Assembly (NCBI GenBank): GCA_963766005.1
Contig: CAVXYG010000012.1
Coordinates: 248,001 to 312,000 of the forward strand
Length of the DNA stretch: 64,000 bases
Source: CAVXYG01 sp963766005
Lineage (GTDB): Bacteria; Actinomycetota; Actinomycetes; S36-B12; GCA-2699445
Direction: 5' to 3'
Position numbers and translations under genes: made by a program
Notes under the pieces: generated by a model
Databases searched by the model: none
Seen by the model: the letters and a program-made list of their open reading frames with translations, nothing else
Told to the model about the DNA's origin: nothing
In this document: piece by piece, positions 35,662-43,954 of the stretch
How positions within the stretch are numbered: position 1 is the stretch's first letter
How the letters are laid out: every line of letters starts with the position of its first letter

Positions 35662-37377
35662 GTGCGGCAGTTCCCGGCCTCGTGGCTCCCTCGGCGTCGA
35701 CGCCGGGACGACGTGATCGACCTGTCCGATGCCAGCGCCGAGGCCTGCGATCCGCTCACCGTCGACTCGGGGAACCGTGATGAGCTCGACGACATCGCAG
35801 CGACCGGCGGCGCACCGGGAGCCGCCCCGGATGCCGCTGCGGCCGATCCGGAGCCGGCAGGAACCGATGAAGCGCCGAGCGAGCCGTCGCAGAGCGTTTC
35901 GGGCAGGCTTCGCTCGCGTCTGCCGCGGCACCGCCTCGACCGGCTGCTGGGGTTCGCCATGCTGTCGCGTCGGACAGTCGCAAGCCTGCCGTCGGTCGCA
36001 AGTACCGTGATGGCGGCCAGCTGGCTGCTGGCGACCGTGCTGCTGGGGACAGTCCTGACCACGGTCGCGGTCGGCATGGTTGCCGACCGCTCGCTCATCG
36101 ACCCCACCACCCTCGTCGGCGTTTGGCGTCTGGCGCACGGCATGCCCGTCGCCACCGCCGACGGCGCCGTTGCCCTGGTGCCCATGCTTCCGGGCATCCT
36201 CGTGTGCGCACTGGTGGTCCGCGCCAGCTCGTGGCTGTGGTCCTCGCTGGAGGGCCTGGGCGACGGCCGACCCCTGCGCCAAGCCGGGCTCACGCCGCTG
36301 GTCGGGACGGCGCTGCTGGGCGGTGCCTACACCGTTGGGGCGATTCTCATCGCCACCAGCCCGACCGCCGCCTCCGTCTCTGCTCAGCAGACCTTGACCC
36401 AGGGATGGGCCTCGCTGGTCGGCGTGGTGCTCCTCGGGTTGGCGATCACCGCTGCCCGACGTGCAGTGCGACCCAGGTCACCCAGGCTGTGGCTGGTGCT
36501 CCGCGCCAGCGTCAGTGTGCTCGGTATCCTCCTGGCGCTGTCGTTCGTGACGCTGCTGGTGCGTCTCGTGCTCTCGTGGTCGCAGTTCCAGGAGATGGCC
36601 AACGCCCTGCTCGCCAGCGGGGGGGAGCCCGCCTCGCGCCTGGACGCGGTCGCGCTGGGCGCGCTGCAGCTGGCCTACCTGCCCAACCTCGTGGTCTGGA
36701 TCGCGGCCTACCTCGTCGGGGCCGGATTCGCGGTCGGCAGCGACACGATCGTCTCGCCGTTCTCGGTGACGGTCGGCACGTTGCCGGAAGTGCCGCTGGC
36801 GTCGCTCATGCCGGAGCAGGCACTGCGCTGGCCGTGGTTGCCGCTCGTGCTCGTTGCGCTCGCCTCCGTCCTTGCGGGGTCGATGCTGCGGGCTGCCCGG
36901 CTCACCCATCGGATGCGGACCCGTGTGGTCGTCGGAGCTGTCGTCGCGCTGGGGTCTGCCGTCGGTCTTGCGCTGCTCGCCGGCTTCTCCAACGGCGGGC
37001 TCGGCGCCGGACGGTTGGAGTCCATGGGGCCGAGCCCCGGCATCACCTTCTTCTGGACCCTGATGATCGTGGGGCTCGGGCAGATGGCTTGGGCCCTCTT
37101 GCCCACGCTGATCGCCGACCTGGTGCCGCTGGGTGCCACGGCCCAGCTCTGGTTCGCGCAGGTCAGGGCGCAGCGGGCTGGGCGGTCCGCCCTCTCCAAG
37201 CCACCCGGCAAGGGGGTCCTGCGGCCATTGCGCGATCGGCTGCAGGTACGGCGCACGTCCGGGGGTGGTATCCGTCGGCGTCGGCGTCGGCGTTCGGGTG
37301 CGAGCGCCGAGGCATCATCGGTGGAGACCGGCGACGCCCCGGCCCCCGAGCCGACGGGAGTCGGGCCTCAGCAGTGA
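35662..37377 (+). CDS. perM: PerM-like cell division membrane protein (DUF6350)
   Basis: 571-aa polytopic membrane protein. A cytoplasmic N-terminus of about 90 aa, then nine or so hydrophobic helices (for example STVMAASWLLATVLLGTVLT, PMLPGILVCALVVRASSW, LILLALSF-type and PWLPLVLVALASVLAGSMLR), and a basic tail with SGGGIRRRRRRRSG. DUF6350 proteins in mycobacteria (PerM) stabilise the divisome protein FtsB and are needed in chronic infection. Position between sucD and purN is as in M. tuberculosis. GTG 35662 is chosen since CAGGAT (35650-35655) ends 6 nt before it and the ATG at 35641 sits on the sucCD hairpin. Confidence 0.8.
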   Translation: MRQFPASWLPRRRRRDDVIDLSDASAEACDPLTVDSGNRDELDDIAATGGAPGAAPDAAAADPEPAGTDEAPSEPSQSVSGRLRSRLPRHRLDRLLGFAMLSRRTVASLPSVASTVMAASWLLATVLLGTVLTTVAVGMVADRSLIDPTTLVGVWRLAHGMPVATADGAVALVPMLPGILVCALVVRASSWLWSSLEGLGDGRPLRQAGLTPLVGTALLGGAYTVGAILIATSPTAASVSAQQTLTQGWASLVGVVLLGLAITAARRAVRPRSPRLWLVLRASVSVLGILLALSFVTLLVRLVLSWSQFQEMANALLASGGEPASRLDAVALGALQLAYLPNLVVWIAAYLVGAGFAVGSDTIVSPFSVTVGTLPEVPLASLMPEQALRWPWLPLVLVALASVLAGSMLRAARLTHRMRTRVVVGAVVALGSAVGLALLAGFSNGGLGAGRLESMGPSPGITFFWTLMIVGLGQMAWALLPTLIADLVPLGATAQLWFAQVRAQRAGRSALSKPPGKGVLRPLRDRLQVRRTSGGGIRRRRRRRSGASAEASSVETGDAPAPEPTGVGPQQ

Positions 37378-37529
37378 GGCTCGGTGTGTCGTGGGTTCGC
37401 GGCACCGACGCGAGGCGTCGTCCTGGCATCGGGGGCGGCCGGAACTTGTGCGTCCGCTCCGGTACCGACGCGGGGTCGCCGGGCAGCCGGGCGGTTCTCC
37501 GGCCACCTGCTGGCACCTAGCATTGTGTG

Positions 37530-38126
37530 GTGAGCCGTCAACGGATCGTCGCCCTCGCTTCCGGTAGTGGAACGCTGCTGCAGTCGCTGCTCGATGCACC
37601 GGAGAGCCTCGGTGCCGACGTCGTGGCGGTCGGCTCCGATCGGCCCGGGATTCCCGCCCTGGATCGGGCGCGGGAGGCGGCGACGTTCGTCGTGCCGGTG
37701 GCTGAGCATTCGTCCCGAGCCGATTGGGACCGCGCGCTGAGCGAGGCCGTGGCGTCCCACCGGCCGGACTGGGTCATCAGCCTGGGCTTCCTGCGACTGC
37801 TCGGCCCGGCCTTCCTCGACGCCTTCGCCGGTCGGATCGTGAACAGCCACCCCGCACTGCTGCCGGCCTTCCCGGGAGCGCATGCCGTGCGCGATGCGCT
37901 GGCCTACGGGGTCAAGATCACCGGGTGCACCGTCCACCTCGTCGACGACGGCGTCGACACCGGGCCGATCATCGCCCAAGAGGCCGTGCCGGTTCTGCCC
38001 GGCGACGACGAGGCGAGACTGCACGAACGGATCAAGGTGGTCGAGCGGCGACTCGTCGTGGACGTTGTCGGGCAGCTCGTTCGCCACGGCTACCGCATCA
38101 GCGACAGGAAGGTCACCATCCCGTGA
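37530..38126 (+). CDS. purN: Phosphoribosylglycinamide formyltransferase
   Basis: 198-aa enzyme of purine synthesis transferring formyl from 10-formyl-THF to GAR. N-terminal RIVALASGSGTLLQSLLDA carries the phosphate-binding loop; the catalytic block is GRIVNSHPALLPAFPGAHAV with the Asn and His, and VHLVDDGVDTGPIIAQEAV carries the Asp. TAGCAT (37518-37523) is 6 nt before GTG 37530, so that start is preferred over the GTG one codon earlier. Overlaps purH by 4 nt (GTGA). The formyl donor pathway includes FolD, encoded 2.6 kb downstream. Confidence 0.95.
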   Translation: MSRQRIVALASGSGTLLQSLLDAPESLGADVVAVGSDRPGIPALDRAREAATFVVPVAEHSSRADWDRALSEAVASHRPDWVISLGFLRLLGPAFLDAFAGRIVNSHPALLPAFPGAHAVRDALAYGVKITGCTVHLVDDGVDTGPIIAQEAVPVLPGDDEARLHERIKVVERRLVVDVVGQLVRHGYRISDRKVTIP

Positions 38127-39673
38127 ACACCGTCCCCATTCGGCGCGCCCTCATCAGCGTCTACGACAAGACCGGCGTGGTCGAGCTGGCCCAGGCGCTG
38201 CACGGTGCCGGCGTCGAGATCGTCTCCACCGGTTCCACGGCCCGGGTGATCGCCGGATCCGGTGTGCCGGTGGTGGAGGTGTCATCGGTCACGGGATTCC
38301 CGGAGTGCCTCGACGGCCGTGTGAAGACGCTGCATCCCGGTGTGCACGCCGGGCTGCTGGCCGACGTCCGCCTCGAGGATCATCGCGCCCAGCTCGACGA
38401 GCTGGGCATCGACGCCTTCCAGCTCCTGGTGGTGAATCTGTATCCGTTCGTGGCCACGGTGGCCAGCGGAGCCGGGCCGCAGGAGTGCGTGGAGCAGATC
38501 GACATCGGCGGTCCGGCGATGATCCGGGCCGCGGCGAAGAACCACGCATGCGTCGCCGTGGTCGTGGATCCCGCGCGCTACGACGAGGTGCGGCAGGCGG
38601 CCACCGCCGGCGGATTCGACGAGCAGACCCGGCGCTCGCTGGCGGCCGACGCCTATGCCCACACCGCCGAGTACGACATCGCGGTGGCTTCCTGGATGCG
38701 CTCGGTGCACGCCGCGACGCCGCAGTCGCCCCGCTTCCCGACGTGGGTCGCCAGCGGGTGGCACAAGGCCGCCGACCTGCGCTACGGGGAGAACCCGCAC
38801 CAGGAGGCGGCGCTGTACCTCTCCGGCGGCGGGCTGGCCGGCGCCGAGCAGTTGCAGGGCAAGGAGATGTCCTACAACAACTACGTCGACGCCGATGCGG
38901 CGTGGCGCACCGCCCACGACTTCGACCAGCCGGCGGTGGCGATCATCAAGCACGCCAACCCGTGCGGCGTCGCCGTGGGGGACTCGGTGGCCGCCGCCTA
39001 CCCGAAGGCGCTGCAGACCGATCCGATCAGCGCCTTCGGCGGCGTCGTGGCCTGCAACGGCCTGGTCGACGAGGCCACCGCGCGCGCGATCAGCGAGGTC
39101 TTCACCGAGGTGGTCGTCGCTCCTTCCTTCAGCGACGATGCCCTGGCGGTGCTGGCGGCCAAGAAGAACCTGCGCCTGCTGCGGGTCACCGACGACGTCC
39201 GCTCGCCGGTGGAGATGCGGCCCGTCTCCGGCGGGCTGCTCCTGCAGACGCGGGACCGTATCGACGCCGCCGGGGACGACCCGGCGTCCTGGCAGTTGGC
39301 GGCCGGTCCGGCCGCCGATGATGCGCTGCTGGCCGACTTGGTCTTCGCCTGGCGCGCCTGCCGCGGGGTGAAGAGCAACGCGATCCTGCTCGCCAGGCAC
39401 GGCGCAGCGGTCGGCGTCGGCATGGGCCAGGTCAACCGCGTCGATGCTGCCCGGCTGGCGGTCGCGCGGGCCGGGGCGGATCGGGCGCGCGGCGCGGTTG
39501 CGGCCTCAGACGCGTTCTTCCCGTTCCCCGACGGACTGCAGGTGCTGCTCGACGCCGGGGTGACCGCCGTGGTCCAGCCCGGCGGCTCGGTGCGCGATGC
39601 GGAGGTGGTCGCGGCCGCGAGGGAGGCCGGCATCACGATGTATCTGACCGGGACGCGGCATTTCTTCCACTAG
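38123..39673 (+). CDS. purH: Bifunctional AICAR transformylase/IMP cyclohydrolase
   Basis: 516-aa enzyme of the last two steps of IMP synthesis. The cyclohydrolase domain (1-190) begins RALISVYDKTGVVELAQALH and has the conserved STGSTARVI, GGRVKTLHP-type DGRVKTLHPGVHAG and LVVNLYPF. The transformylase domain includes LRYGENPHQEAALYL, GKEMSYNNYVDADAAW, IIKHANPCGVAVG, and ends with SDAFFPFPDGLQVLLDAGV and TGTRHFFH. GTG 38123 overlaps the purN stop. The pair is an operon. Confidence 0.96.
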   Translation: MNTVPIRRALISVYDKTGVVELAQALHGAGVEIVSTGSTARVIAGSGVPVVEVSSVTGFPECLDGRVKTLHPGVHAGLLADVRLEDHRAQLDELGIDAFQLLVVNLYPFVATVASGAGPQECVEQIDIGGPAMIRAAAKNHACVAVVVDPARYDEVRQAATAGGFDEQTRRSLAADAYAHTAEYDIAVASWMRSVHAATPQSPRFPTWVASGWHKAADLRYGENPHQEAALYLSGGGLAGAEQLQGKEMSYNNYVDADAAWRTAHDFDQPAVAIIKHANPCGVAVGDSVAAAYPKALQTDPISAFGGVVACNGLVDEATARAISEVFTEVVVAPSFSDDALAVLAAKKNLRLLRVTDDVRSPVEMRPVSGGLLLQTRDRIDAAGDDPASWQLAAGPAADDALLADLVFAWRACRGVKSNAILLARHGAAVGVGMGQVNRVDAARLAVARAGADRARGAVAASDAFFPFPDGLQVLLDAGVTAVVQPGGSVRDAEVVAAAREAGITMYLTGTRHFFH

Positions 39674-39731
39674 CGCCCGGCCGGTCGGTGGATCGGGGCC
39701 GTCGCTGGTCGCAGCCACGGTCGCCTCGGCC

Positions 39732-40652
39732 GTGGTCGGGCTCGCGGTCAGCCTGCAGTCGCGGATCAACGCGTCGCTGGCGCGAGAGCTCATAGCAGGC
39801 GGCGAGTCGGCCGCTGCTGCCGGCTTCCACAGCGCGCTCATCAGCTTCGGCAGCGGGTTGGTGCTGCTGGGCGTGGCTGTGGTGCTCCTGCCGGTGATGC
39901 GCAACGCCCTCGGCGGCGTCCGATCGGCGGTCCGCGAGCGGCGGTTGGCGGGATGGCAGCTCCTCGGCGGGCTCGGCGGCGCATGGCTGGTCACGACGCA
40001 GGGGCTGACGGTGCCGACGTTGGGGGTGGCCGTCTTCCTCGTCAGCGTCGTCGCCGGGCAGCTCGTCGGATCCCTCGCCGTGGACGGCGCTGGGCTGGGA
40101 CCGGCCGGTCGACTGCGCCCGACTCGCAGCCGCATCGTCGGGGCGCTGCTGGCCTTCGGCGCGGTCGGCATCGCGGTGGCGCCGCGGCTGGGATCCTCCA
40201 GCGGTCCCGGTGCCGCGGCGCTGCTGCTCGGTCTGCTGGCGCTGTCCGCCGGGCTGGGCGTGGCGGTCCAGCAGGCGCTGAACGCCCATGTCGGACTCGC
40301 CGGTGGTTGGGCGCCCGCAGCTGCAGCGGTGAACTTCACGGTCGGAACCGGTGCCCTGCTGACCATCGTCATGCTCGGCCAGCTGCTCGGCTGGTGGACG
40401 CTGGCCGCGCTGCCGGCCCAGCCGTGGCTGTATCTCGGCGGACCGATCGGCGTGGCCTTCATCGCCATCGCCGCATGGGTGGTGCCCGTCGTCGGCGTCC
40501 TGCGCTTCGCGCTGGCCTCGATCAGCGGCCAGATCGCCGGCGGCGCCGCCCTCGACGCCTTCGCCCCGCAACCGGGGGTCGAGATCGGTTGGCAGATCTG
40601 GACGGGTGCCGCGCTGACGATCGTCGCGGTGGTGGCCGCGAACAGGCGCTGA
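39732..40652 (+). CDS. DMT-superfamily transporter, YdcZ-type
   Basis: 306-aa membrane protein with about ten helices in two repeated halves: the first opens with VVGLAVSLQSRINASLARE and the second with GLLALSAGLGVAVQQALNAHVG. Both halves carry a helix ending in small residues plus Q/N, the DUF606/YdcZ signature. Function unknown; some relatives are suggested to be lipid- or metabolite-related. The first helix seems to extend upstream of GTG 39732, where I see no ATG/GTG/TTG, so translation may begin at a rarer codon nearby. Not coupled to neighbours. Confidence 0.75.
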   Translation: MVGLAVSLQSRINASLARELIAGGESAAAAGFHSALISFGSGLVLLGVAVVLLPVMRNALGGVRSAVRERRLAGWQLLGGLGGAWLVTTQGLTVPTLGVAVFLVSVVAGQLVGSLAVDGAGLGPAGRLRPTRSRIVGALLAFGAVGIAVAPRLGSSSGPGAAALLLGLLALSAGLGVAVQQALNAHVGLAGGWAPAAAAVNFTVGTGALLTIVMLGQLLGWWTLAALPAQPWLYLGGPIGVAFIAIAAWVVPVVGVLRFALASISGQIAGGAALDAFAPQPGVEIGWQIWTGAALTIVAVVAANRR

Positions 40653-40775
40653 GCGGATGGGCGCGATCCGGGCCCCCGGTTGCGAGCGCAGTACCGGGCT
40701 GGCCCCGGTGGGTACCTCGCCACGACGGGCCCGCTGTGCGCTGACGCCCGCCGGCCGTCATGGAACACTGGCCCC

Positions 40776-41628
40776 ATGACGGCGGTTCTGCTCGACGGCA
40801 AGGCGACTGCAGCGGCGATCAAGGCCGAACTGGCGCAGCGCGTGGCCAGGCTCGGCGAGGCGATGGTGCGACCGGGGCTCGGCACGGTGCTGGTGGGCGA
40901 TGACCCGGGGAGCCGGGCCTACGTTGCCGGGAAGCACCGCGACTGCGACCGAGGTCGGTATCGCTTCCATCCGGGAGGACTTGCCCGCCGACGCGACGGC
41001 CGACGACGTGGCAGCGGCGATCGGCCGGCTCAATGACGACCCCGGCTGCACCGGCTACATCGTGCAGTTGCCGCTGCCCGAGGGTATCGACGAGAACACG
41101 ATGCTGTCGTTGATCGACCCCGCCAAGGACGCCGACGGGCTGCATCCGATGAACCTGGGCCGGCTGGTCCTCAACGCTGCAGGCCCATTGCCCTGCACGC
41201 CGCGCGGCATCGTGGAGTTGCTGCGCCGCTACGACGTCCCGCTGGCCGGAGCGGAGGTCACGATCATCGGTCGCGGCGTCACCGTGGGCCGCCCGCTGGG
41301 GCTGCTGCTGACCCGGCGCTCCGAGAACGCCACCGTGACGCTGTGCCATACCGGGACCAGGGATCTGGCAGCGCACGTCCGGCGCGCCGACATCGTCGTC
41401 GCAGCCGCGGGCGTGCCCGGGCTCGTGACCGCCGCGATGGTGAGGCCCGGTGCCGCCGTCCTCGACGTCGGCATCACCCGAACCGACCACGGCCTCGTGG
41501 GCGACGTCGCTCCCGACGTGCGCGAGGTCGCCGGCTTCGTGGCCCCGATGCCGGGGGGCGTCGGACCGATGACGCGGGCGATGCTCCTGGCCAACGTCGT
41601 GGAGGCCGCCGAGCGGAGCCTCCGGTGA
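40776..41628 (+). pseudogene. folD: Methylenetetrahydrofolate dehydrogenase/cyclohydrolase FolD, interrupted by a +1 frameshift
   Basis: Two open frames join into one normal FolD of about 283 aa. Frame one gives MTAVLLDGKATAAAIKAEL, LGTVLVGDDPGSRAYVAGKH and RDC. Deleting one G near 40946 continues TEVGIASIREDLPADATA, PGCTGYIVQLPLPEGID, PAKDADGLHPMNLGRL, VTIIGRGVTVGRPLGLLL and VAPMPGGVGPMTRAML. The insertion falls in a non-homopolymer stretch close to the catalytic Lys region. FolD is usually essential, so an assembly or read error is more likely than a null. AACACT stands 6 nt before the ATG. The stop overlaps the DUF3017 start. Confidence 0.88.
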
Positions 41629-41978
41629 CGGCGCAGCCCGACTCGGCCGGGCTCCCCGACGACGCCGTCTCGGAGGGTGCCGAGCCGCCGCTGGAACCCA
41701 GCGTTGCGTTTGCGCTCACCGTCACCCGCCAGCAGTGGCGGCCGCTGGCCCTGGTCCTGACGATCGCCGGCGCCGGACTGCTCCTGGTCTGGATCAACTT
41801 CCGCTTCGGCGCGTTGACCCTGGCCGCCGCGGTGGGGACGGCGATGGCGATCCGGGCGTTCGGCAGCCAGGAGCAGGCGGGTCTGCTGGCCGTGCGCGCG
41901 CGGTACATCGACGTCGCCGTGCTGGGAACGCTCACCGTGGGACTGGTGGTGCTGGGCCTGTGGGTGCCGCTGATCTGA
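41625..41978 (+). CDS. DUF3017 membrane protein
   Basis: 117-aa protein with three hydrophobic helices (PLALVLTIAGAGLLLVWINF, LTLAAAVGTAMAIRAFG and VAVLGTLTVGLVVLGLWVPL) after a cytoplasmic acidic N-terminus. In actinobacteria this small family follows folD, as in M. tuberculosis (Rv3355c-Rv3356c). Function unknown. GTG 41625 overlaps the folD stop (GTGA), so it is translated together with FolD. Confidence 0.82.
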   Translation: MTAQPDSAGLPDDAVSEGAEPPLEPSVAFALTVTRQQWRPLALVLTIAGAGLLLVWINFRFGALTLAAAVGTAMAIRAFGSQEQAGLLAVRARYIDVAVLGTLTVGLVVLGLWVPLI

Positions 41979-42003
41979 CGGCCCGGGCCCAGCAGGTGAG
42001 CTG

Positions 42004-42816
42004 ATGCCGGAAGGCGACGAGGTACGTCGGACGGCTCGACGGCTCGACGATGCCCTCGCCGGTCGACGCCTTGTCCGGGCCGAGCTGCGGGTGCCCCGGT
42101 TCGCGACGGTCGACATGACCGGGATGACGGTGGCGGGCACCGCGGTCGCGGGCAAGCATCTGCTGACTCGCCTGACCGGGAACGGACCAGCCCTCACCCT
42201 GCACACCCACCTGCGGATGGAGGGGCGCTGGGCCACCGGCGCCGCGAGCCCTCGGCCGCTGGCGGGGCCGCACTGGCAGGTCCGTGCCTGGCTGGTCTCG
42301 GAGCGGACCCAGGCGGTGGGCATTCGGCTGGGCATGGTGGAGGTGCTCCCGACCGCCTCCGAGCGGCGGATCATCGACCGGCTCGGACCCGACATCTTGG
42401 GGGAGGACTGGTCCCCGGAGCAGGCCGCCCAACGGTTGCGGCAGTGCGGCGCACGCCCGATCGGGGAGGCACTGCTCGATCAGCACGTCATCAGCGGGCT
42501 GGGCACGATCTGGACCTCCGAGACGGCAAGCACCGCCGCAGTGAGCCCGTGGACCGGCTGCGACGACGTCCCCGGCCTGGTACCGGCGCTGATCGCCACG
42601 CGGGAGGCGATGCAGCGCAGCCTGACCGCCCGCAGCCGCGCTGACCGTCCCCGCTACGCCGTCTACGGCCGCGCCGGGCAACCGTGCCGGCGCTGCGGAA
42701 CCGCGATCCGGACCGGGCGTCTCGGCCGGGCCCCGACCGACCGTGTGGCGTTCTGGTGCCCGCGGTGCCAGCCCGGTCCCGGCCGGATGAGGACCGACCC
42801 GAAGTCGATACCCTGA
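42004..42816 (+). CDS. Fpg/Nei-family DNA glycosylase (Nei2-like)
   Basis: 270-aa repair glycosylase/AP lyase for oxidised bases. The catalytic N-terminus is MPEGDEVRRTARRLDDAL (Pro2 nucleophile, Glu3), the beta-strand Lys is in GTAVAGKHLLTRL, and the helix-two-turn-helix and zinc finger follow, the latter with CRRCGTAIRTG and FWCPRCQ (four Cys). Two residues deserve note: the start DEV instead of the common DTV, and ISGLGTIWTSETA, where the usual Asn of the GNxY turn is Thr. Closest to the mycobacterial Nei2 branch by those features. Not operonic with DUF3017, though on the same strand. Confidence 0.87.
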   Translation: MPEGDEVRRTARRLDDALAGRRLVRAELRVPRFATVDMTGMTVAGTAVAGKHLLTRLTGNGPALTLHTHLRMEGRWATGAASPRPLAGPHWQVRAWLVSERTQAVGIRLGMVEVLPTASERRIIDRLGPDILGEDWSPEQAAQRLRQCGARPIGEALLDQHVISGLGTIWTSETASTAAVSPWTGCDDVPGLVPALIATREAMQRSLTARSRADRPRYAVYGRAGQPCRRCGTAIRTGRLGRAPTDRVAFWCPRCQPGPGRMRTDPKSIP

Positions 42817-42908
42817 AGCCACGCGCAGGCGTCGCCCGTGATCCGGGCACACATCGCAGCGACCGGTTCCCTGCGCGCCCGGTCGCGCACGACGGCGGGA
42901 GTTGGCGA

Positions 42909-43868
42909 ATGGCACGCGGCGGCAAGGTAACGGTGATCGGGGCAGGGTTCTACGGCTCCACGACGGCCCAGCGGCTGGCCGAGTACGACATCTTCGACGA
43001 GGTCGTGCTCACCGATGTCATCGAGGGCAAGCCGGAGGGCCTCGCGCTGGACCTCAACCAGTCGCGCCCCATCGAGGGCTTCGAGACCAAGATCACCGGG
43101 CAGACCACCGGCACCGACGGCTCCGGCTACGAGGCGATCGCCGGCTCCGATGTCGTCGTCATCACCGCAGGCCTGCCGCGCAAGCCGGGCATGAGCCGGA
43201 TGGACCTCATCGAGACCAACGCGCGGATCATGCGCTCGGTCGCGGAGAGCGTGGCCGAGCACGCCCCGGAGGCCGTCATCATCAACGTGGCCAACCCGCT
43301 GGACGAGATGACCGCACTGGCACAGATCGTCACCGGCTTCCCCAAGCACCGCATCCTGGGCCAGGCGGGCATGCTGGACACCGCACGCTTCACCAACTTC
43401 GTCGCCGAGAAGCTCGGCGTGCCGGTCGGCTCCGTGACGACGCTGACGTTGGGCTCGCACGGCGACACCATGGTCCCGGTGCCCTCGCGCTGCACCGTCG
43501 ACGGCAAGCCGCTCAGCGAACTGCTGTCCGCCCAGGAGATCGAGGACCTCGTCGTGCGCACCCGCAACGGCGGCGCGGAGGTGGTCGCCCTGCTGAAGAC
43601 CGGGTCGGCCTATTACGCACCATCGGCTGCAGCCGCCCGCATGGCGAAGGCGGTCATCGAGGACTCCGGCGCGGTGATGCCGGTGTGCGCGTGGGTCGAC
43701 GGCGAGTACGACGGCATCTCGGGGGTGTACCTCGGCGTCGAAGCCGCGATCGGCAAGGGGGGTGTGCGGCACATCGTGCGCACCGACCTGACCGCCGATG
43801 AGCTGGCCGGTCTGCAGGAAGCAGCCACTGCGGTTGCGGCCAAGCAGGCCGACGTCAAGGATCTGTGA
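42909..43868 (+). CDS. mdh: Malate dehydrogenase, LDH-like type
   Basis: 319-aa NAD-dependent dehydrogenase of the LDH-like MDH group. Rossmann motif VTVIGAGFYGSTTAQRLAE; substrate loop LPRKPGMSRMDL, in which an Arg replaces the Gln of lactate dehydrogenase and selects malate; VANPLDEMTALAQIVTGF; and the catalytic His in TLGSHGDTMVP. ATG follows GGGAG. Next to icd, which suggests joint expression, though a perfect hairpin lies between them. Family length is typical. Confidence 0.93.
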   Translation: MARGGKVTVIGAGFYGSTTAQRLAEYDIFDEVVLTDVIEGKPEGLALDLNQSRPIEGFETKITGQTTGTDGSGYEAIAGSDVVVITAGLPRKPGMSRMDLIETNARIMRSVAESVAEHAPEAVIINVANPLDEMTALAQIVTGFPKHRILGQAGMLDTARFTNFVAEKLGVPVGSVTTLTLGSHGDTMVPVPSRCTVDGKPLSELLSAQEIEDLVVRTRNGGAEVVALLKTGSAYYAPSAAAARMAKAVIEDSGAVMPVCAWVDGEYDGISGVYLGVEAAIGKGGVRHIVRTDLTADELAGLQEAATAVAAKQADVKDL

Positions 43869-43883
43869 GCAAGCACCACTGAG

Positions 43884-43933
43884 CGTCGATCGCGCAGACC
43901 GCCGGTCCCGTGCCGGGGTCTGCGCGATCGACG
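43884..43933. terminator. Perfect 17-bp palindromic hairpin between mdh and icd
   Basis: CGTCGATCGCGCAGACC (43884-43900) pairs perfectly with GGTCTGCGCGATCGACG (43917-43933) around a 16-nt GC-rich loop that can form an inner stem. It ends 12 nt before the icd ribosome site. It may end mdh transcripts or act as an attenuator or stability element for icd. It shares GTYGATCGCG at its foot with the hairpin at 7191-7240. Confidence 0.7.
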
Positions 43934-43954
43934 ACCGGGCAGAGAGGAAGCACC

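Noticed and set aside
40930..40960. Programmed +1 frameshift in folD (and similarly in sirA)
   Set aside because: No slippery codon with adjacent stop or stimulatory structure is seen, and the insertion differs in context between the two genes; sequencing error is simpler.
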